A stretch of 64,000 nucleotides of DNA from JBATTK01 sp049670505 (GCA_049670505.1 JBATTK010000043.1:1-64000); one strand, 5' to 3'; shown: positions 27,763 to 37,448, counted from the first letter of the stretch. The notes: generated by a model from the sequence alone, not told the origin. Made by a program: numbers and translations.

Positions 27763-28230
27763 TCAACCCGTTGGCAATCCTGTCATGGTGAATATCATAA
27801 CGAACAAAGCAACGGTTTCCACTATTCCAATGATCATAATGTATTTTGCGGTATCGTTTGCGCCCGAAGCAATGGCGTCACATGCCCTTGCCCCGGCCTT
27901 TCCTTGAAATATGGCAGATCCCGCCATGGCCGCCCCTGCAAAAAGTCCAATTAATGTTTGCCACAGGTATGAATCAGGGTTCAGGTCGGCATCGGCGATT
28001 GCATTTTTTAGGATCATTCCATAAATGACCTGCGAAAGTGGTGCGCCAACAAAAATGAGTAAAGCGGTCGCCGCCTTTTGTCCATTGGTTATCATTTTTT
28101 TCCAAGCACCAATAGCCGCCATACCGGCTATTCCCGTTCCTATTGCCGACCCTATTGAGGCAATGCTTAAAGACGTTCCCATATCGCCCAATCCTGTTAC
28201 TGCCGTTTCTATAATTGCCATATATGCCAT
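27763..28230 (-). CDS. V-type ATPase subunit K (proteolipid ring), two-hairpin form
   Basis: A 155-residue protein with four membrane helices, forming the rotor ring. Helix 2 contains GAPLSQVIYG (Ser66, Gln67), helix 3 contains IFQGKAGA (Gln109) and helix 4 contains IVETVALF (Glu138, Thr139). In Enterococcus hirae NtpK the Na+ ligands are Leu61, Thr64, Gln65, Gln110 and Glu139; the Gln, Gln and Glu positions match and Thr is replaced by Ser, which keeps the hydroxyl. The first hairpin has no acidic ion site, as in other 16-kDa forms. I infer Na+ coupling. Last gene of the operon. Confidence 0.9.
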   Translation of the reverse strand: MAYMAIIETAVTGLGDMGTSLSIASIGSAIGTGIAGMAAIGAWKKMITNGQKAATALLIFVGAPLSQVIYGMILKNAIADADLNPDSYLWQTLIGLFAGAAMAGSAIFQGKAGARACDAIASGANDTAKYIMIIGIVETVALFVMIFTMTGLPTG

Positions 28231-28262
28231 AATTTTATAATTTTAATGATTCCGTTTTCTCT

Positions 28263-30110
28263 TTATCCTGTGGGGAGGGGTTCTACCTTTCTGTTTTCAA
28301 ATGCCCTTTGTGAAGAAATTAATTTAAATGGTTTATAGGCTTCGCCGGAGAATTGTACACCAAGGTGCCCGGCAAACTCTAACATATTCAAACGTATACC
28401 GTGTACCATGACCGCCATAAGAGCTAGAGCGATATTCAATCCATGTCCCAATATCAAGGCAATAGCCGCCATAAATAAATCCAAAATCGCCACGTCCGCA
28501 ACCCCTGCCGGAACAATCATATGGTTAAAGCTGGCCGCTACTGTTGCCGTTGCCATGCCCACTGCAAAAAGCCTGACGTAAGAAACAATGTCGGAGAATC
28601 CGTTGATGAGGCTTAGGGGCAAATTGGACAAGGAGACCAGTACGCTTCTAAAAAAGTTCTTGCTTTCTACCGAGAATAAAGCTACAAGCGCTGCACCTAC
28701 TATAAATAGCCAATTGCTCCATTCGGGTATGGCTTTGGCCAGTACCAGTTGCTCCGCTACAAAGAACAGTCCCCAAACAAGCGAAATCCAACCCAGTTCA
28801 CTAAGGGCCCTTATCGAATTTATGAATTGGAAGAACCGTATACCGTGGGCAATGGTGAGGTGGATGGCTCCAATGAGGAACGATAGGTGCATCATAAAAG
28901 AAATATTGTCGACCCCAAAACTGGCTATTTCTTGGATAATCAAGTTGTTGAAAAAAGGAATGGCCGCTATCTGCTCGGCCCCGAAATAGGTGCCGCTCAA
29001 AACACCCCAGATGATGGTGGTGCCGCTCAGGACATAAATCAGCAAGCGCGTTTGGGCGGAAAACTTTTTCCGGAACAAAAAGGTGACTAGCAAAAAAACC
29101 ACACCATAGCCTGCATCGCCCACGAGCATCGCAAAAAACAGTGCAAAGGCGATCAGAAAGTAAATGGACACATCTACTTCCTTATAACCGGGCACGATGT
29201 CTATAAATCTCATGACCGGGTTGATAATGCTGATCCATTTGGGGTTCTTGATATAAACCGGCACTTCTTCCGGTTTCTCAGGTTCCGATATTTTGTAGCC
29301 CCAGTGGTATTGCCGTGCAACGGATATGAAGGGGTCCACGGCATTCCGCGGAATAAATCCCTTTAGATATTTAAGCCTCCCCTCAATGTCCCCCATGCTC
29401 TCTAATGCCTGTTGAACTTCCAATTGGTCTTTCAAAAAATTGAGGTAATCACCTAAGGCCCCCATATTACTGGCCTGGTCTTCCAAAAATAATACTACCT
29501 CGCCGAGTTGCCGTTCTTTCCTTTTGATTTGCTGTCTAATTTCTTTGATCGATAATACAGGTAGCTGTACTTCTTTTAAGTCCAATTTTTCAGATTCGTC
29601 TTGGGTAAACAATACAATAGGCACCTTGCCATTCTTTTTGGCGAAAGCCGCTATACAATGGTTTTTGGCCAGCTTTTGTACAAGCGGTTTGTCTACATGG
29701 TACAAACGTAGATAAATACCTTTCTCTTGCAGATAGTCAAAATCGTTGACATCTATTTTTTCACCCCAGGTTTCATACCAGGTCAACTGTTTGTTGAGTT
29801 CGTCAAGTTTATTCTGACAGGCCTGCCTAATATCCGCCGTCATCAATATCCGGTCCGTGATTCGTTTGGGGTCCTTTGCGTCATGGGTTTTGCTGGCGGT
29901 GTCACCATTTTTCCCATGCGTATATTTTTTGAAGATGGAGATGGCGTTCATCGTGCGATTGACGGCGGTCAATCGCCTTTCTATCAATTCGCTTGCCGAT
30001 CGGTTGATTTCTTTTATGTCCACAACACCAAGTTCACCAAGTTGTTGTACGGTTTCATCTACCGAACGGGATGTGGTAAAAAGTAGTATTTCCTTCATCC
30101 TAACAATCAC
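28263..30110 (-). CDS. V-type ATPase subunit I (a-type stator)
   Basis: A 615-residue protein with a cytoplasmic N-terminal half rich in coiled coil (about residues 1-300) and seven to eight membrane helices in the C-terminal half, including MVGDAGYGVVFLLVTFLFRKK and SYVRLFAVGMATATVAASFNHM, where the Arg in YVRLFA is the essential stator arginine facing the ring. It supplies the ion half-channels. Its start overlaps the end of subunit D (ATGA), which couples their translation. Confidence 0.93.
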   Translation of the reverse strand: MIVRMKEILLFTTSRSVDETVQQLGELGVVDIKEINRSASELIERRLTAVNRTMNAISIFKKYTHGKNGDTASKTHDAKDPKRITDRILMTADIRQACQNKLDELNKQLTWYETWGEKIDVNDFDYLQEKGIYLRLYHVDKPLVQKLAKNHCIAAFAKKNGKVPIVLFTQDESEKLDLKEVQLPVLSIKEIRQQIKRKERQLGEVVLFLEDQASNMGALGDYLNFLKDQLEVQQALESMGDIEGRLKYLKGFIPRNAVDPFISVARQYHWGYKISEPEKPEEVPVYIKNPKWISIINPVMRFIDIVPGYKEVDVSIYFLIAFALFFAMLVGDAGYGVVFLLVTFLFRKKFSAQTRLLIYVLSGTTIIWGVLSGTYFGAEQIAAIPFFNNLIIQEIASFGVDNISFMMHLSFLIGAIHLTIAHGIRFFQFINSIRALSELGWISLVWGLFFVAEQLVLAKAIPEWSNWLFIVGAALVALFSVESKNFFRSVLVSLSNLPLSLINGFSDIVSYVRLFAVGMATATVAASFNHMIVPAGVADVAILDLFMAAIALILGHGLNIALALMAVMVHGIRLNMLEFAGHLGVQFSGEAYKPFKLISSQRAFENRKVEPLPTG

Positions 30111-30718
30111 AGTATCGCTTTTTTATCCTGTTTTTTCTTTTTCACCAATTTGGCACATCCTATGGTCAGCCGTTCCACATCACCTAGATAAATTTCAATT
30201 TTTCTGATATTTTCCATGGTCTCGGGTATGAACACTTCTTTAAGGGCATTTTTCATGCGGCGGGCTTCGGCCAGTTCTTCTCGTAACAGTCCCATATTCT
30301 TCTTCTCAATTTCCAATATGGTGTGATTGGTCTTCTGGTCTATCACCACCTCTATTGCTGCATCGACCCATAAGGGAGTGGTAAAAAGATTCACTTCCGT
30401 ACTTTCAAAAACGATATCGGAAAATACTTGGATCGTTACGCCGGCAATCTCCCGTTTCTCGGTAATGACATGGTCTACTTTTGTTATATCGGACAAATCA
30501 ATAGTATCTTCTGCCATTACGGCCACCCACTTTTTTGTTTCCTCGTTGGTTTGTTCGATAGTATTTTGTAAACGGCTTATATTATGTTCGATGACTTGAA
30601 CGACTTCCTTTAACTGCTGTTCCTTCATTTCGAAGACAGGCAAGGCCGTATTGTATTCCCTAAGTTCTGTTTTTAAGGCAGCCAGGGAATTCTTGTTCAT
30701 TAAGATCTTATCGGCCAT
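30107..30718 (-). CDS. V-type ATPase subunit D (central rotor shaft)
   Basis: A 203-residue, largely alpha-helical protein that reads NKNSLAALKTELREYNTALPVFEMKEQQL at the N-terminus and EEL…MKNALKEVFIPETMENIRKIEIYLGDVER near the C-terminus, the two long helices of the rotor shaft. It lies 2 bases after the DUF2764 gene. No gene for subunit F, which normally caps this shaft, is present in the operon. Confidence 0.9.
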   Translation of the reverse strand: MADKILMNKNSLAALKTELREYNTALPVFEMKEQQLKEVVQVIEHNISRLQNTIEQTNEETKKWVAVMAEDTIDLSDITKVDHVITEKREIAGVTIQVFSDIVFESTEVNLFTTPLWVDAAIEVVIDQKTNHTILEIEKKNMGLLREELAEARRMKNALKEVFIPETMENIRKIEIYLGDVERLTIGCAKLVKKKKQDKKAIL

Positions 30719-30720
30719 AT

Positions 30721-31290
30721 TCAGTCTTTCTTTACGGTTTGCTCAAAAATTCCGAAGCCTTTGTCCCTATCAAAACTCCACCATCGGAGTAACAGCATCA
30801 ACTTGAGTTTATAGATGACCAAGGCTCCAAAGTCCGTGTAATGTCCAACGGAAAGTGCTTCCAGTTTGTCCCATTTCAATTTCAGTAGCTGTAGCTCTTC
30901 GTCTAACGGGGTCCCAGGTGTTAGGGATAAGAACTGTTTTTTTGACAAGGGTTGAATTGGATCATTCCTGCGCGACATACGCAATTGCCTAATTTCTTCC
31001 TTCAATGCAAAAGCATATGTTGAAAAAGCGGCCAATACCTTGTTTTTGCTTTGTTGGAATGATGTTTTATGGATGGTACCCAAGTTAATTTGACGCAGAA
31101 GATCGGATGCGCTTGGTGTCAAAAACTTCTCCGCTTCGTTGTCCAAAATAGCAGTCAAGTTCTTTTCTTCTCCTGACGGTGCGGTATATTTGTTGAAGAT
31201 AGAGGAGACTTTTAATTGTACCTCTTCCGCATCCTGGAAAGACAGGTATGGCAAGCTACTTACTAAATATTCCAAGTTTCCGGTTATCAT
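30721..31290 (-). CDS. DUF2764 protein, V-ATPase subunit C-like
   Basis: The start at 31290 (ATG overlapping the TGA of subunit E) begins MITGNLEYLVSSLPYLSF, the family opening; a longer frame would run back into the E gene. The 189-residue soluble protein is found only inside bacterial V-ATPase operons of this type and stands where subunit C would be expected. A role as the link between rotor and ring is an inference from position and size. Confidence 0.85.
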   Translation of the reverse strand: MITGNLEYLVSSLPYLSFQDAEEVQLKVSSIFNKYTAPSGEEKNLTAILDNEAEKFLTPSASDLLRQINLGTIHKTSFQQSKNKVLAAFSTYAFALKEEIRQLRMSRRNDPIQPLSKKQFLSLTPGTPLDEELQLLKLKWDKLEALSVGHYTDFGALVIYKLKLMLLLRWWSFDRDKGFGIFEQTVKKD

Positions 31291-31886
31291 ACTTGCGCTC
31301 CGTTTTTTAAGATATAGGACCACCTTTTGCCAAGGTGGGTGTTCAAAAGCTCGGCAACTTCTTCAGGCGAAATATGGTAACTCCACCCTTGGGCCGTTTT
31401 AACAATTGAAAACCCATGTAGCATATGCTCATCTTTAGTTATGGAGACAAGGTCATTGGATGTCTGTAAACGCTGCTGGATATGGTCGGCCAGGTCTTGC
31501 TCTACATCTGCCGGGAGCTTTAATTCTACCTCGCCACCCACGTTCTCAATTACCTTCAGAATTGCAGATTTTATAAGGTCGGGGGTGAAAGCCGTACGGA
31601 TTTCCCTTTCCAATAACACCTCAAAAAGTTTGAGCAAATCGTTTTGCACCGAGACCGTAAAATCCCTGGCCGCTTGCCGAAGTGCACTTTCTCCTTTGCT
31701 GATGGTAGCTTGTGCCTCTTTCTCTGCATCCATAAGAATCCGTTCCCTTTTCTCCTCCGCGTTTTTCACGATTTCTTGGGCACGTATATGCGCCTCCTCC
31801 ACTATTTTTTTTGATGCATTGTCAGCGGCATCGATAGCGTCGGATTTTAGCGTTGCGATTAATTTATCCAAGGTTTTGTCACTCAT
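31287..31886 (-). CDS. V-type ATPase subunit E (peripheral stalk)
   Basis: A 199-residue protein. Residues about 1-90 form a charged coiled coil (ASKKIVEEAHIRAQEIVKNAEEKRERIL) and the remainder a compact domain that binds the top of the A3B3 head. The expected G partner of the stalk is not in the operon. It overlaps the end of subunit B by 8 bases and the DUF2764 gene by 4. Confidence 0.88.
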   Translation of the reverse strand: MSDKTLDKLIATLKSDAIDAADNASKKIVEEAHIRAQEIVKNAEEKRERILMDAEKEAQATISKGESALRQAARDFTVSVQNDLLKLFEVLLEREIRTAFTPDLIKSAILKVIENVGGEVELKLPADVEQDLADHIQQRLQTSNDLVSITKDEHMLHGFSIVKTAQGWSYHISPEEVAELLNTHLGKRWSYILKNGAQV

Positions 31887-33210
31887 TGTTACTGTCTTTT
31901 AAAAGTTGGAACTTTCCTTTTTCCGGCCAATAACCTTCAATCAATTTTGATGATAACCCTACCTCTTCCTTTTTGAAATGCTTTGCCAAAATATCCCAGC
32001 ATAGATCAAGGGCATCTTCCAGTTCAAGAAAACGGAAGGGATCCATCAATTCCTCTTGAAAGGTCCTACGGTAATCCAACAGGCGCAGGGAATAGTCATC
32101 TTTGACCGACCCGAATTTTTGTGCCTTCACTCTTTCTTCGGATTCCGATAGCAATCTGGCCATAGCATTCATAATGCTTCTATGGTCATGGCGGGTCTTA
32201 CCGTTGACCTGCTGCTTTAGACGGCTTAGTGAACCGAACAACTCCAGATAACCATCTTTCATATAGAATTGGCCCTCTGTGATATAACCTGTATTGTCTG
32301 GTACGGGATGGGTAATGTCATCCATGGTAGTTACCCCAAGAATGGTTAAACTACCGGCCCCGTCAATGTCGGCGGCTTTTTCGTATCGGCTGGCCAATTG
32401 GGAATAAAGGTCCCCGGGATACCCCTGATTGGCAGGTATTTGATCCTGTGCATTGGCAACTTGCCGTAGATAGTCAGACCATTGCGTCATATCCGATAGC
32501 AATACAAATACACTTTTTCCAAGTAGCGCGAAACGTTCCCCAACGGCAAGAGCTAGATCGGGCACCATTAACCCTTCAACGATTGAATCCCTGTGGGTAT
32601 GTATAAACATAATGGTCTTGCTCTTGCTCCCGGCCTCTTCGATCCGTTGCCTAAAATAATGGAACTCGTCATACTTCAGTCCTACACCACCGATAATGAT
32701 TATATCTGCATCGGTCTGGGTAGCGATGTTGGCCAACAAGCGGTTATAAGGCTCCCCTGCCTTGGCGAAAATGGGTATCTTTTGGGAGCGCACCAAAGTG
32801 TTGAACACATCGATCATTGGTACACCTGTGCGAATCATATCTTTGGGAATAAGCCTTTTTACAGGGTTGATGGAAGGGCCCGCTATCCGGATCATGTCCG
32901 AAAGCAACTCCGGACCACCATCAATTGGCCGGCCGTTACCGGCATAGACCCTGCCCAACATATCATCGGAAAATCCTATTTGGACGGGTTTTCCGAGAAA
33001 ACGGATTTTACAATCGGTTGAAACACCGAATCCTCCACCAAAAAGCTGAAGCGTCACTTGGTCTCCATCTAGTGCAATGACCTGTGCAAATGCCTTGTCC
33101 CCATTTGGGTAAATGACCTCGGCAAGTTCTTTGTTGTGTACACCCTTTGCTTTGATGCTAAGAATGGATCGCCCTATACTGTCTATATTTTCATACGTTT
33201 TCTTTAGCAT
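31879..33210 (-). CDS. V-type ATPase subunit B (non-catalytic)
   Basis: A 443-residue regulatory head subunit. GKPVQIGFSDDMLGRVYAGNGRPIDGGPE, IRTGVPMIDVFNTLVRSQKIPIFAKAGEPYNRLLANIA (a P-loop position without the GKT) and LLSDMTQWSDYLRQVANAQDQIPANQGYPGDLYSQLASRYEKA are typical. It contributes the arginine finger side of each catalytic site. It overlaps subunit A by 20 bases. Confidence 0.95.
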   Translation of the reverse strand: MLKKTYENIDSIGRSILSIKAKGVHNKELAEVIYPNGDKAFAQVIALDGDQVTLQLFGGGFGVSTDCKIRFLGKPVQIGFSDDMLGRVYAGNGRPIDGGPELLSDMIRIAGPSINPVKRLIPKDMIRTGVPMIDVFNTLVRSQKIPIFAKAGEPYNRLLANIATQTDADIIIIGGVGLKYDEFHYFRQRIEEAGSKSKTIMFIHTHRDSIVEGLMVPDLALAVGERFALLGKSVFVLLSDMTQWSDYLRQVANAQDQIPANQGYPGDLYSQLASRYEKAADIDGAGSLTILGVTTMDDITHPVPDNTGYITEGQFYMKDGYLELFGSLSRLKQQVNGKTRHDHRSIMNAMARLLSESEERVKAQKFGSVKDDYSLRLLDYRRTFQEELMDPFRFLELEDALDLCWDILAKHFKKEEVGLSSKLIEGYWPEKGKFQLLKDSNNE

Positions 33211-34939
33211 AGCCCCTTTGTTTTACCAAATTCAATATCTGAGACTTCTGTTTTTCGAATCCCGTGTCACCCACCTGCATCGAATTCCAATCAATATAGG
33301 CTTGCCGGATAAAATTAAAATGTGACCGTATCTCTTCCTTTCCTTTAATCGCTACCGGAGTATCGATAATCTCCTTTACTATATCGAACATCAGCCGTAA
33401 TCTTTCCGGATCGGTTACCCCGTCTACCTCATGAAAGCTGTTCTGCTGTAGAAATACCGCATCCACAAATTCGGCCCTTTGATAACGAATATAGGCTTCA
33501 TCCGTTATTCCTTTTTCTCCCATCAGGATGATATTTGCAGCTATGGTCTTGCCATCCTTAAGTAAATCCAATAGGAAGGATACTTCCCCATCGGTCAGGA
33601 GAGAAGGATATTTGGAATTACTGTCAATGCGGTCAATGGCCGGATATTTACGTGCATCGGACAATGCCCTTGACAATCCCCAAAAAGCGCCCGTACTCAA
33701 CAAGGTGGCTTGTGTAACCGGTTCATCAAAGTTGCCACCTGCCGGAGATACAGTGCCTATAATGCTGAGCGACCCTGTGTTTCCGTCCGCTAGGATGTCA
33801 ACACCGGCCCGGTCGTAAAATGCTGAAATAAGGGTGGAGATATACATTGGGAACGCTTCCGGACCGGGAATTTCCTCCTTTCGGCCAGAGGTCTCTCTAA
33901 GCGCTTGCGCCCAACGCGATGTGGAATCGGCCAGAATAAGGACGTTCAGCCCTTGTTTCCGGTAATATTCTCCTACCGTTGTTGCCATATACACCGATGC
34001 TTCACGTGCGGCTACGGGCATTGAAGAGGTATTGCCTACGATATAGGTGCGGTCCATCAAGGATTTTCCGGTTCTAGGATCTATCAGTTCTGGAAAGTCC
34101 TTGAATACTTCTACCGCCTCACCCGCCCGTTCACCACAGGCAGCTATAATTACAACATCCGCTTGTGAATGTCTCGCCAAGCTGTGCTGCAGTACTGTTT
34201 TGCCCGCCCCAAAAGGACCGGGATTGCATGCGGTTCCACCAAATGCTATGGGGAACAGGGCATCTAGGATTCTAATACCGGTCGGCATGGGTTGGACGGG
34301 AACGGAACGCTCATGGAAAGGCATAGGCTTTTTCACGGGCCAGTCAAACGCCATTTTTAATAACATAGAAGTTCCCGAAGCATCTTGGATGGTGGCAATG
34401 TCTTCATCAATGGTGTAGTCCCCTTCGGCCGTGATCCGCTCAACCGTATAGTCTCCCTGTATTGAAAAAGGCACGAAAATCTTATGTTGAAACAATTTTT
34501 CCGGTACAAAGCCAAGTATAGCACCTCCGGTTACCACGTCTCCCTTCTGGACAGAAGGGGTAAAGTGCCATTTAACGGTATTGTCCAGTGGTTCAACCAC
34601 AAGCCCTCTTTCAAGAAACCATTCTTTCTTTGCCAGTTCATACAAAGGGTTTTGAAGGCCGTCCGTTACGGAACCCAATATGCCGGGACCCAATTTTACG
34701 GCCAAGGGAAGGCCGGTAAACTCTACTGGGTCACCTACTTTCATCCAATTGGTATCTTCAAAGACCTGGAGATAAACCATTTTCCCAGGCTTTACATCAA
34801 TTACTTCTGATTTGAGGCGTTTACCGTCCTCAATAATGATATAAGCTACCTCACCGTTCATTACGGCCCCTTCGGTAGTTTTGGCACCGACCAGCGATTC
34901 GTTTACACTTACCACTTTCCCTTTTGCTTTTTTCATCAT
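33191..34939 (-). CDS. V-type ATPase subunit A (catalytic)
   Basis: A 582-residue catalytic head subunit with P-loop GPFGAGKTVLQ, the family-specific bulge insert before it, and ILADSTSRWAQALRETSGRKEEIPGPEAFPMYISTLI after it. It hydrolyses ATP to turn the rotor, or makes ATP if the ion gradient drives it. The order is A-B-E-DUF2764-D-I-K, which differs from the more usual E-DUF2764-A-B-D-I-K. It begins 13 bases after the USP-TPR gene, so that gene is the head of the same transcript. Confidence 0.96.
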   Translation of the reverse strand: MMKKAKGKVVSVNESLVGAKTTEGAVMNGEVAYIIIEDGKRLKSEVIDVKPGKMVYLQVFEDTNWMKVGDPVEFTGLPLAVKLGPGILGSVTDGLQNPLYELAKKEWFLERGLVVEPLDNTVKWHFTPSVQKGDVVTGGAILGFVPEKLFQHKIFVPFSIQGDYTVERITAEGDYTIDEDIATIQDASGTSMLLKMAFDWPVKKPMPFHERSVPVQPMPTGIRILDALFPIAFGGTACNPGPFGAGKTVLQHSLARHSQADVVIIAACGERAGEAVEVFKDFPELIDPRTGKSLMDRTYIVGNTSSMPVAAREASVYMATTVGEYYRKQGLNVLILADSTSRWAQALRETSGRKEEIPGPEAFPMYISTLISAFYDRAGVDILADGNTGSLSIIGTVSPAGGNFDEPVTQATLLSTGAFWGLSRALSDARKYPAIDRIDSNSKYPSLLTDGEVSFLLDLLKDGKTIAANIILMGEKGITDEAYIRYQRAEFVDAVFLQQNSFHEVDGVTDPERLRLMFDIVKEIIDTPVAIKGKEEIRSHFNFIRQAYIDWNSMQVGDTGFEKQKSQILNLVKQRGYAKENV

Positions 34940-34952
34940 TGGTAAATATTTC

Positions 34953-36095
34953 TCAGCTCCCTCTTAGTTTACGTACTTCTTCTTCTATTTTTGTGTACCA
35001 AATCCTATCCTTTATTTCCCTTCCATTATCCCTATACCTTTTGGCTTTTTCCGGGTCGTTCATTTTTTCATACACCTTGGCCAAACCAAAATAGGCGGGC
35101 ACATGCATGTTGTTGATGCTCAGACAGGCCTTTAATTGGCCTATAGCTTCTTGGTAAAAACCATCTTCCATCAATTGTATAGCGGTATTGTAAAGGTTTT
35201 CAATGTCGCGAATATTGGTCTCTAATTGCAGCGTGATAACGTCCTCTGATTTCAATGTTAAGAAAGAACAAGGTACTTCCCTCACCACCTTTTCGGTTAC
35301 GCTGCCAATGATCAGACGGTTCAAGCCCGTTCTTCCTACGGTGCCCATGACCAGCAGATCGACCATTTTTCTAGAAACTGTACTGAGTATTTCCTCGGCC
35401 GGATTTCCTTTAGGGGTTTCTTTGGTCCAATGGAGACCTGATAGATTGAATGCCTTTAAAAACTCATCGAACTTTGTTTTATGTTGGGCACATCTGGTGT
35501 CATTTTCTTCTTTTATGTCTTTTTCCGATGTAAACCAGGTTGAACCTTGCAATTCGCAGACCCCAAGAATTGTCAATTCAGCTCTAAATCTGTGGGCCAT
35601 GGTGATTGCATTTTTAAGGGCCCGTTTTGATGCCTCGGAAAAATCTACGGGACAAAGTATTTGTTGAACATTGAGCGGGATACCCTCTTTTACCACAAAA
35701 ACAGGTTTTTCGCTTTTTTGAATGATTCTTTCTGTTGTTGTGCCCAATTGAAATCTTTCTCCTTTTCCGCTTTCGCCGGAACCGGTCAGAATTAGATTGG
35801 CATTTACACGTACCGCTGTTTGCACAATACTGTCATTTGGAGAGCCGAACGCCAGTATGGGATTCCCCACTTCTACCCCGCCACTTTTTATCTTTTTTGC
35901 GGTCTCTTCCAACTTCATCAGTGCCGTTTCGTTCAACAGCGATTTCACTTTTTCGTTCACAATATCGTCTGGAAGTACATGAATTGGAATAATCTCCGAT
36001 TCAAATACCTTTCCAAGCTCAACCGCGGTTTCTACAACATTTTTGGAGGATTTACTGAAATCCTGTGCCAATAAAATCTTTTCTAATAATTTCAT
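34953..36095 (-). CDS. tandem universal stress protein with C-terminal TPR, head of the V-ATPase operon
   Basis: A 380-residue soluble protein with two UspA domains (about 1-140 and 143-285) and a TPR-like helical tail (about 295-375, AIQLMEDGFYQEAIGQLKACL… VPAYFGLAKVYEKMNDPEKAKRYR). The ATP-binding pattern GxxGxxxx…GS/T is present in both domains: LTGSGESGKGERFQLGTTT and VMGTVGRTGLNRLIIGSVT. Being only 13 bases from subunit A, it may sense nucleotide state and dock onto the ATPase or a client through the TPR. That role is inference. Confidence 0.88.
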   Translation of the reverse strand: MKLLEKILLAQDFSKSSKNVVETAVELGKVFESEIIPIHVLPDDIVNEKVKSLLNETALMKLEETAKKIKSGGVEVGNPILAFGSPNDSIVQTAVRVNANLILTGSGESGKGERFQLGTTTERIIQKSEKPVFVVKEGIPLNVQQILCPVDFSEASKRALKNAITMAHRFRAELTILGVCELQGSTWFTSEKDIKEENDTRCAQHKTKFDEFLKAFNLSGLHWTKETPKGNPAEEILSTVSRKMVDLLVMGTVGRTGLNRLIIGSVTEKVVREVPCSFLTLKSEDVITLQLETNIRDIENLYNTAIQLMEDGFYQEAIGQLKACLSINNMHVPAYFGLAKVYEKMNDPEKAKRYRDNGREIKDRIWYTKIEEEVRKLRGS

Positions 36096-36649
36096 CTGTT
36101 CAAATTCTATTATTTAAATGTCAGACCTGTCCTCCGTACGAGACTTCGGTAGGCGGGTGTAATGAGCCATTAAATATCTCGATTCGTATCAAGATTTGTT
36201 ATGCCTCATTACATATAAAATGCTTTAGTCCAATAGGTTTTTATACCTGATCATGGATGAAGTGCATTGATATAGACAAGTCATTTTAGTTTGGAAGATA
36301 TCCACTAGTTACTTTTGTAAAATTATCGTGTAATTCTTTAGAGAAACTTAAGAAATGAGTAATCTGGAGAAATAAAACCGTGATTCATTTTTAGCCATTA
36401 AGGAGTTGATTAAGAGGCGCCCAAACAATGGGCCTATACCAATGCCGTGCCATCTTTTTACATCTTTAATCGGCCGTTTTTTATTTCCTAAAGTTTGTCT
36501 AAAGATTTTGTTCATAAATTTATACCATAGATGAGGTGATACGTTTGGAATGGACCCGCTAGGAAGCTCCTAAAGGTGTCCTGAAATTGCGAATGGTGAA
36601 ATCAAAATCCCACATCAAAAAAATGTACTCACATTAAATATTTTGGAAA
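36096..36649. other. divergent control region between two USP genes
   Basis: No gene is seen. TGTAATGAG at 36158-36166 and CTCATTACA at 36205-36213 form a perfect 9-bp inverted repeat about 65 bases upstream of the V-ATPase operon start, able to give a long hairpin in its leader or serve as an operator. The remaining 430 bases towards the right-hand USP hold no gene; promoters for both directions must lie here. Confidence 0.5.
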
Positions 36650-37444
36650 ATGAATAAAATTCTTGTTCCTGTCGATTTTTCGGAAACATCTTCGAATGCT
36701 TTGTTTTATGCCGTTCAACTATTTGGCCGGTCATCCGTAGAAATAACGGTTTTGCACATTTATGGAACAAGGTCCACCGCCTTGCTTATGAAATCCATTG
36801 ATGGTGTACTTGAGGAAGATGCAAAACGCAGAATGGATGAATTGATAGAAAGGGTAAGGAAAGAAGCACCGGAAATTATTCTGAAACCTAAAATAATGAA
36901 GAATTATGCCGTTTCCGCCATCACGTCCTTGGGGAACAGTGGTAGGTATGATTTTATTGTCATGGGTACCAAAGGGGCAAGTGGACTAAAAGAGGTTTTC
37001 CTGGGAAGCGTTGCCGGAGGGGTTATCTCTAAAACCTCTATTCCTGTAGTGGTCGTTCCGGCAGACTATAGTTACCGCCCACTTGATGAGATTGTTTTTG
37101 CCATTGGCGACAATCCCTTCTCCAATGAAGCCGTGGTAGATCCTTTACGAAAGATTGCTACAATGCACGAGAGTAAAATCAAAGTCCTGCATATAGCGGA
37201 TAAAAAAACACCTGATATACAAGAGGCCTTAAGCACTATTGAAGACCTGAACCCTTCGGTTACCTATGCATTTGGTACTGGCAACACTAATCGTGACTTA
37301 AACGATTACCTGATGAAAGATTATTCCGGATTGCTTTGCCTTATCCGAAGCAAGAAAGGATTTTTTGATCGTATCCTAAGTGATAGCGTTACCTTAAAGC
37401 AGACATTCAACAGCCCTGTGCCATTACTCATTCTTCATGATTAA
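36650..37444 (+). CDS. tandem universal stress protein
   Basis: A 264-residue protein. The first UspA domain is complete (ILVPVDFSETSSNALFYAVQLF at the N-terminus, MGTKGASGLKEVFLGSVAGGVISKTSIPVVVVP as nucleotide loop); the second (about 145-264) is diverged and lacks a clear ATP loop. One intact and one degenerate domain is common in Bacteroidota USPs and suggests an intramolecular dimer. The succinate dehydrogenase/fumarate reductase operon follows on the same strand after 184 bases. Confidence 0.88.
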   Translation: MNKILVPVDFSETSSNALFYAVQLFGRSSVEITVLHIYGTRSTALLMKSIDGVLEEDAKRRMDELIERVRKEAPEIILKPKIMKNYAVSAITSLGNSGRYDFIVMGTKGASGLKEVFLGSVAGGVISKTSIPVVVVPADYSYRPLDEIVFAIGDNPFSNEAVVDPLRKIATMHESKIKVLHIADKKTPDIQEALSTIEDLNPSVTYAFGTGNTNRDLNDYLMKDYSGLLCLIRSKKGFFDRILSDSVTLKQTFNSPVPLLILHD

Positions 37445-37448
37445 ATCT

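Noticed and set aside
36121..36160. Second copy of the palindromic element at 49841-50047
   Set aside because: Only short similarity (a GCCTACCG-like core) is shared; the nested arms are missing.
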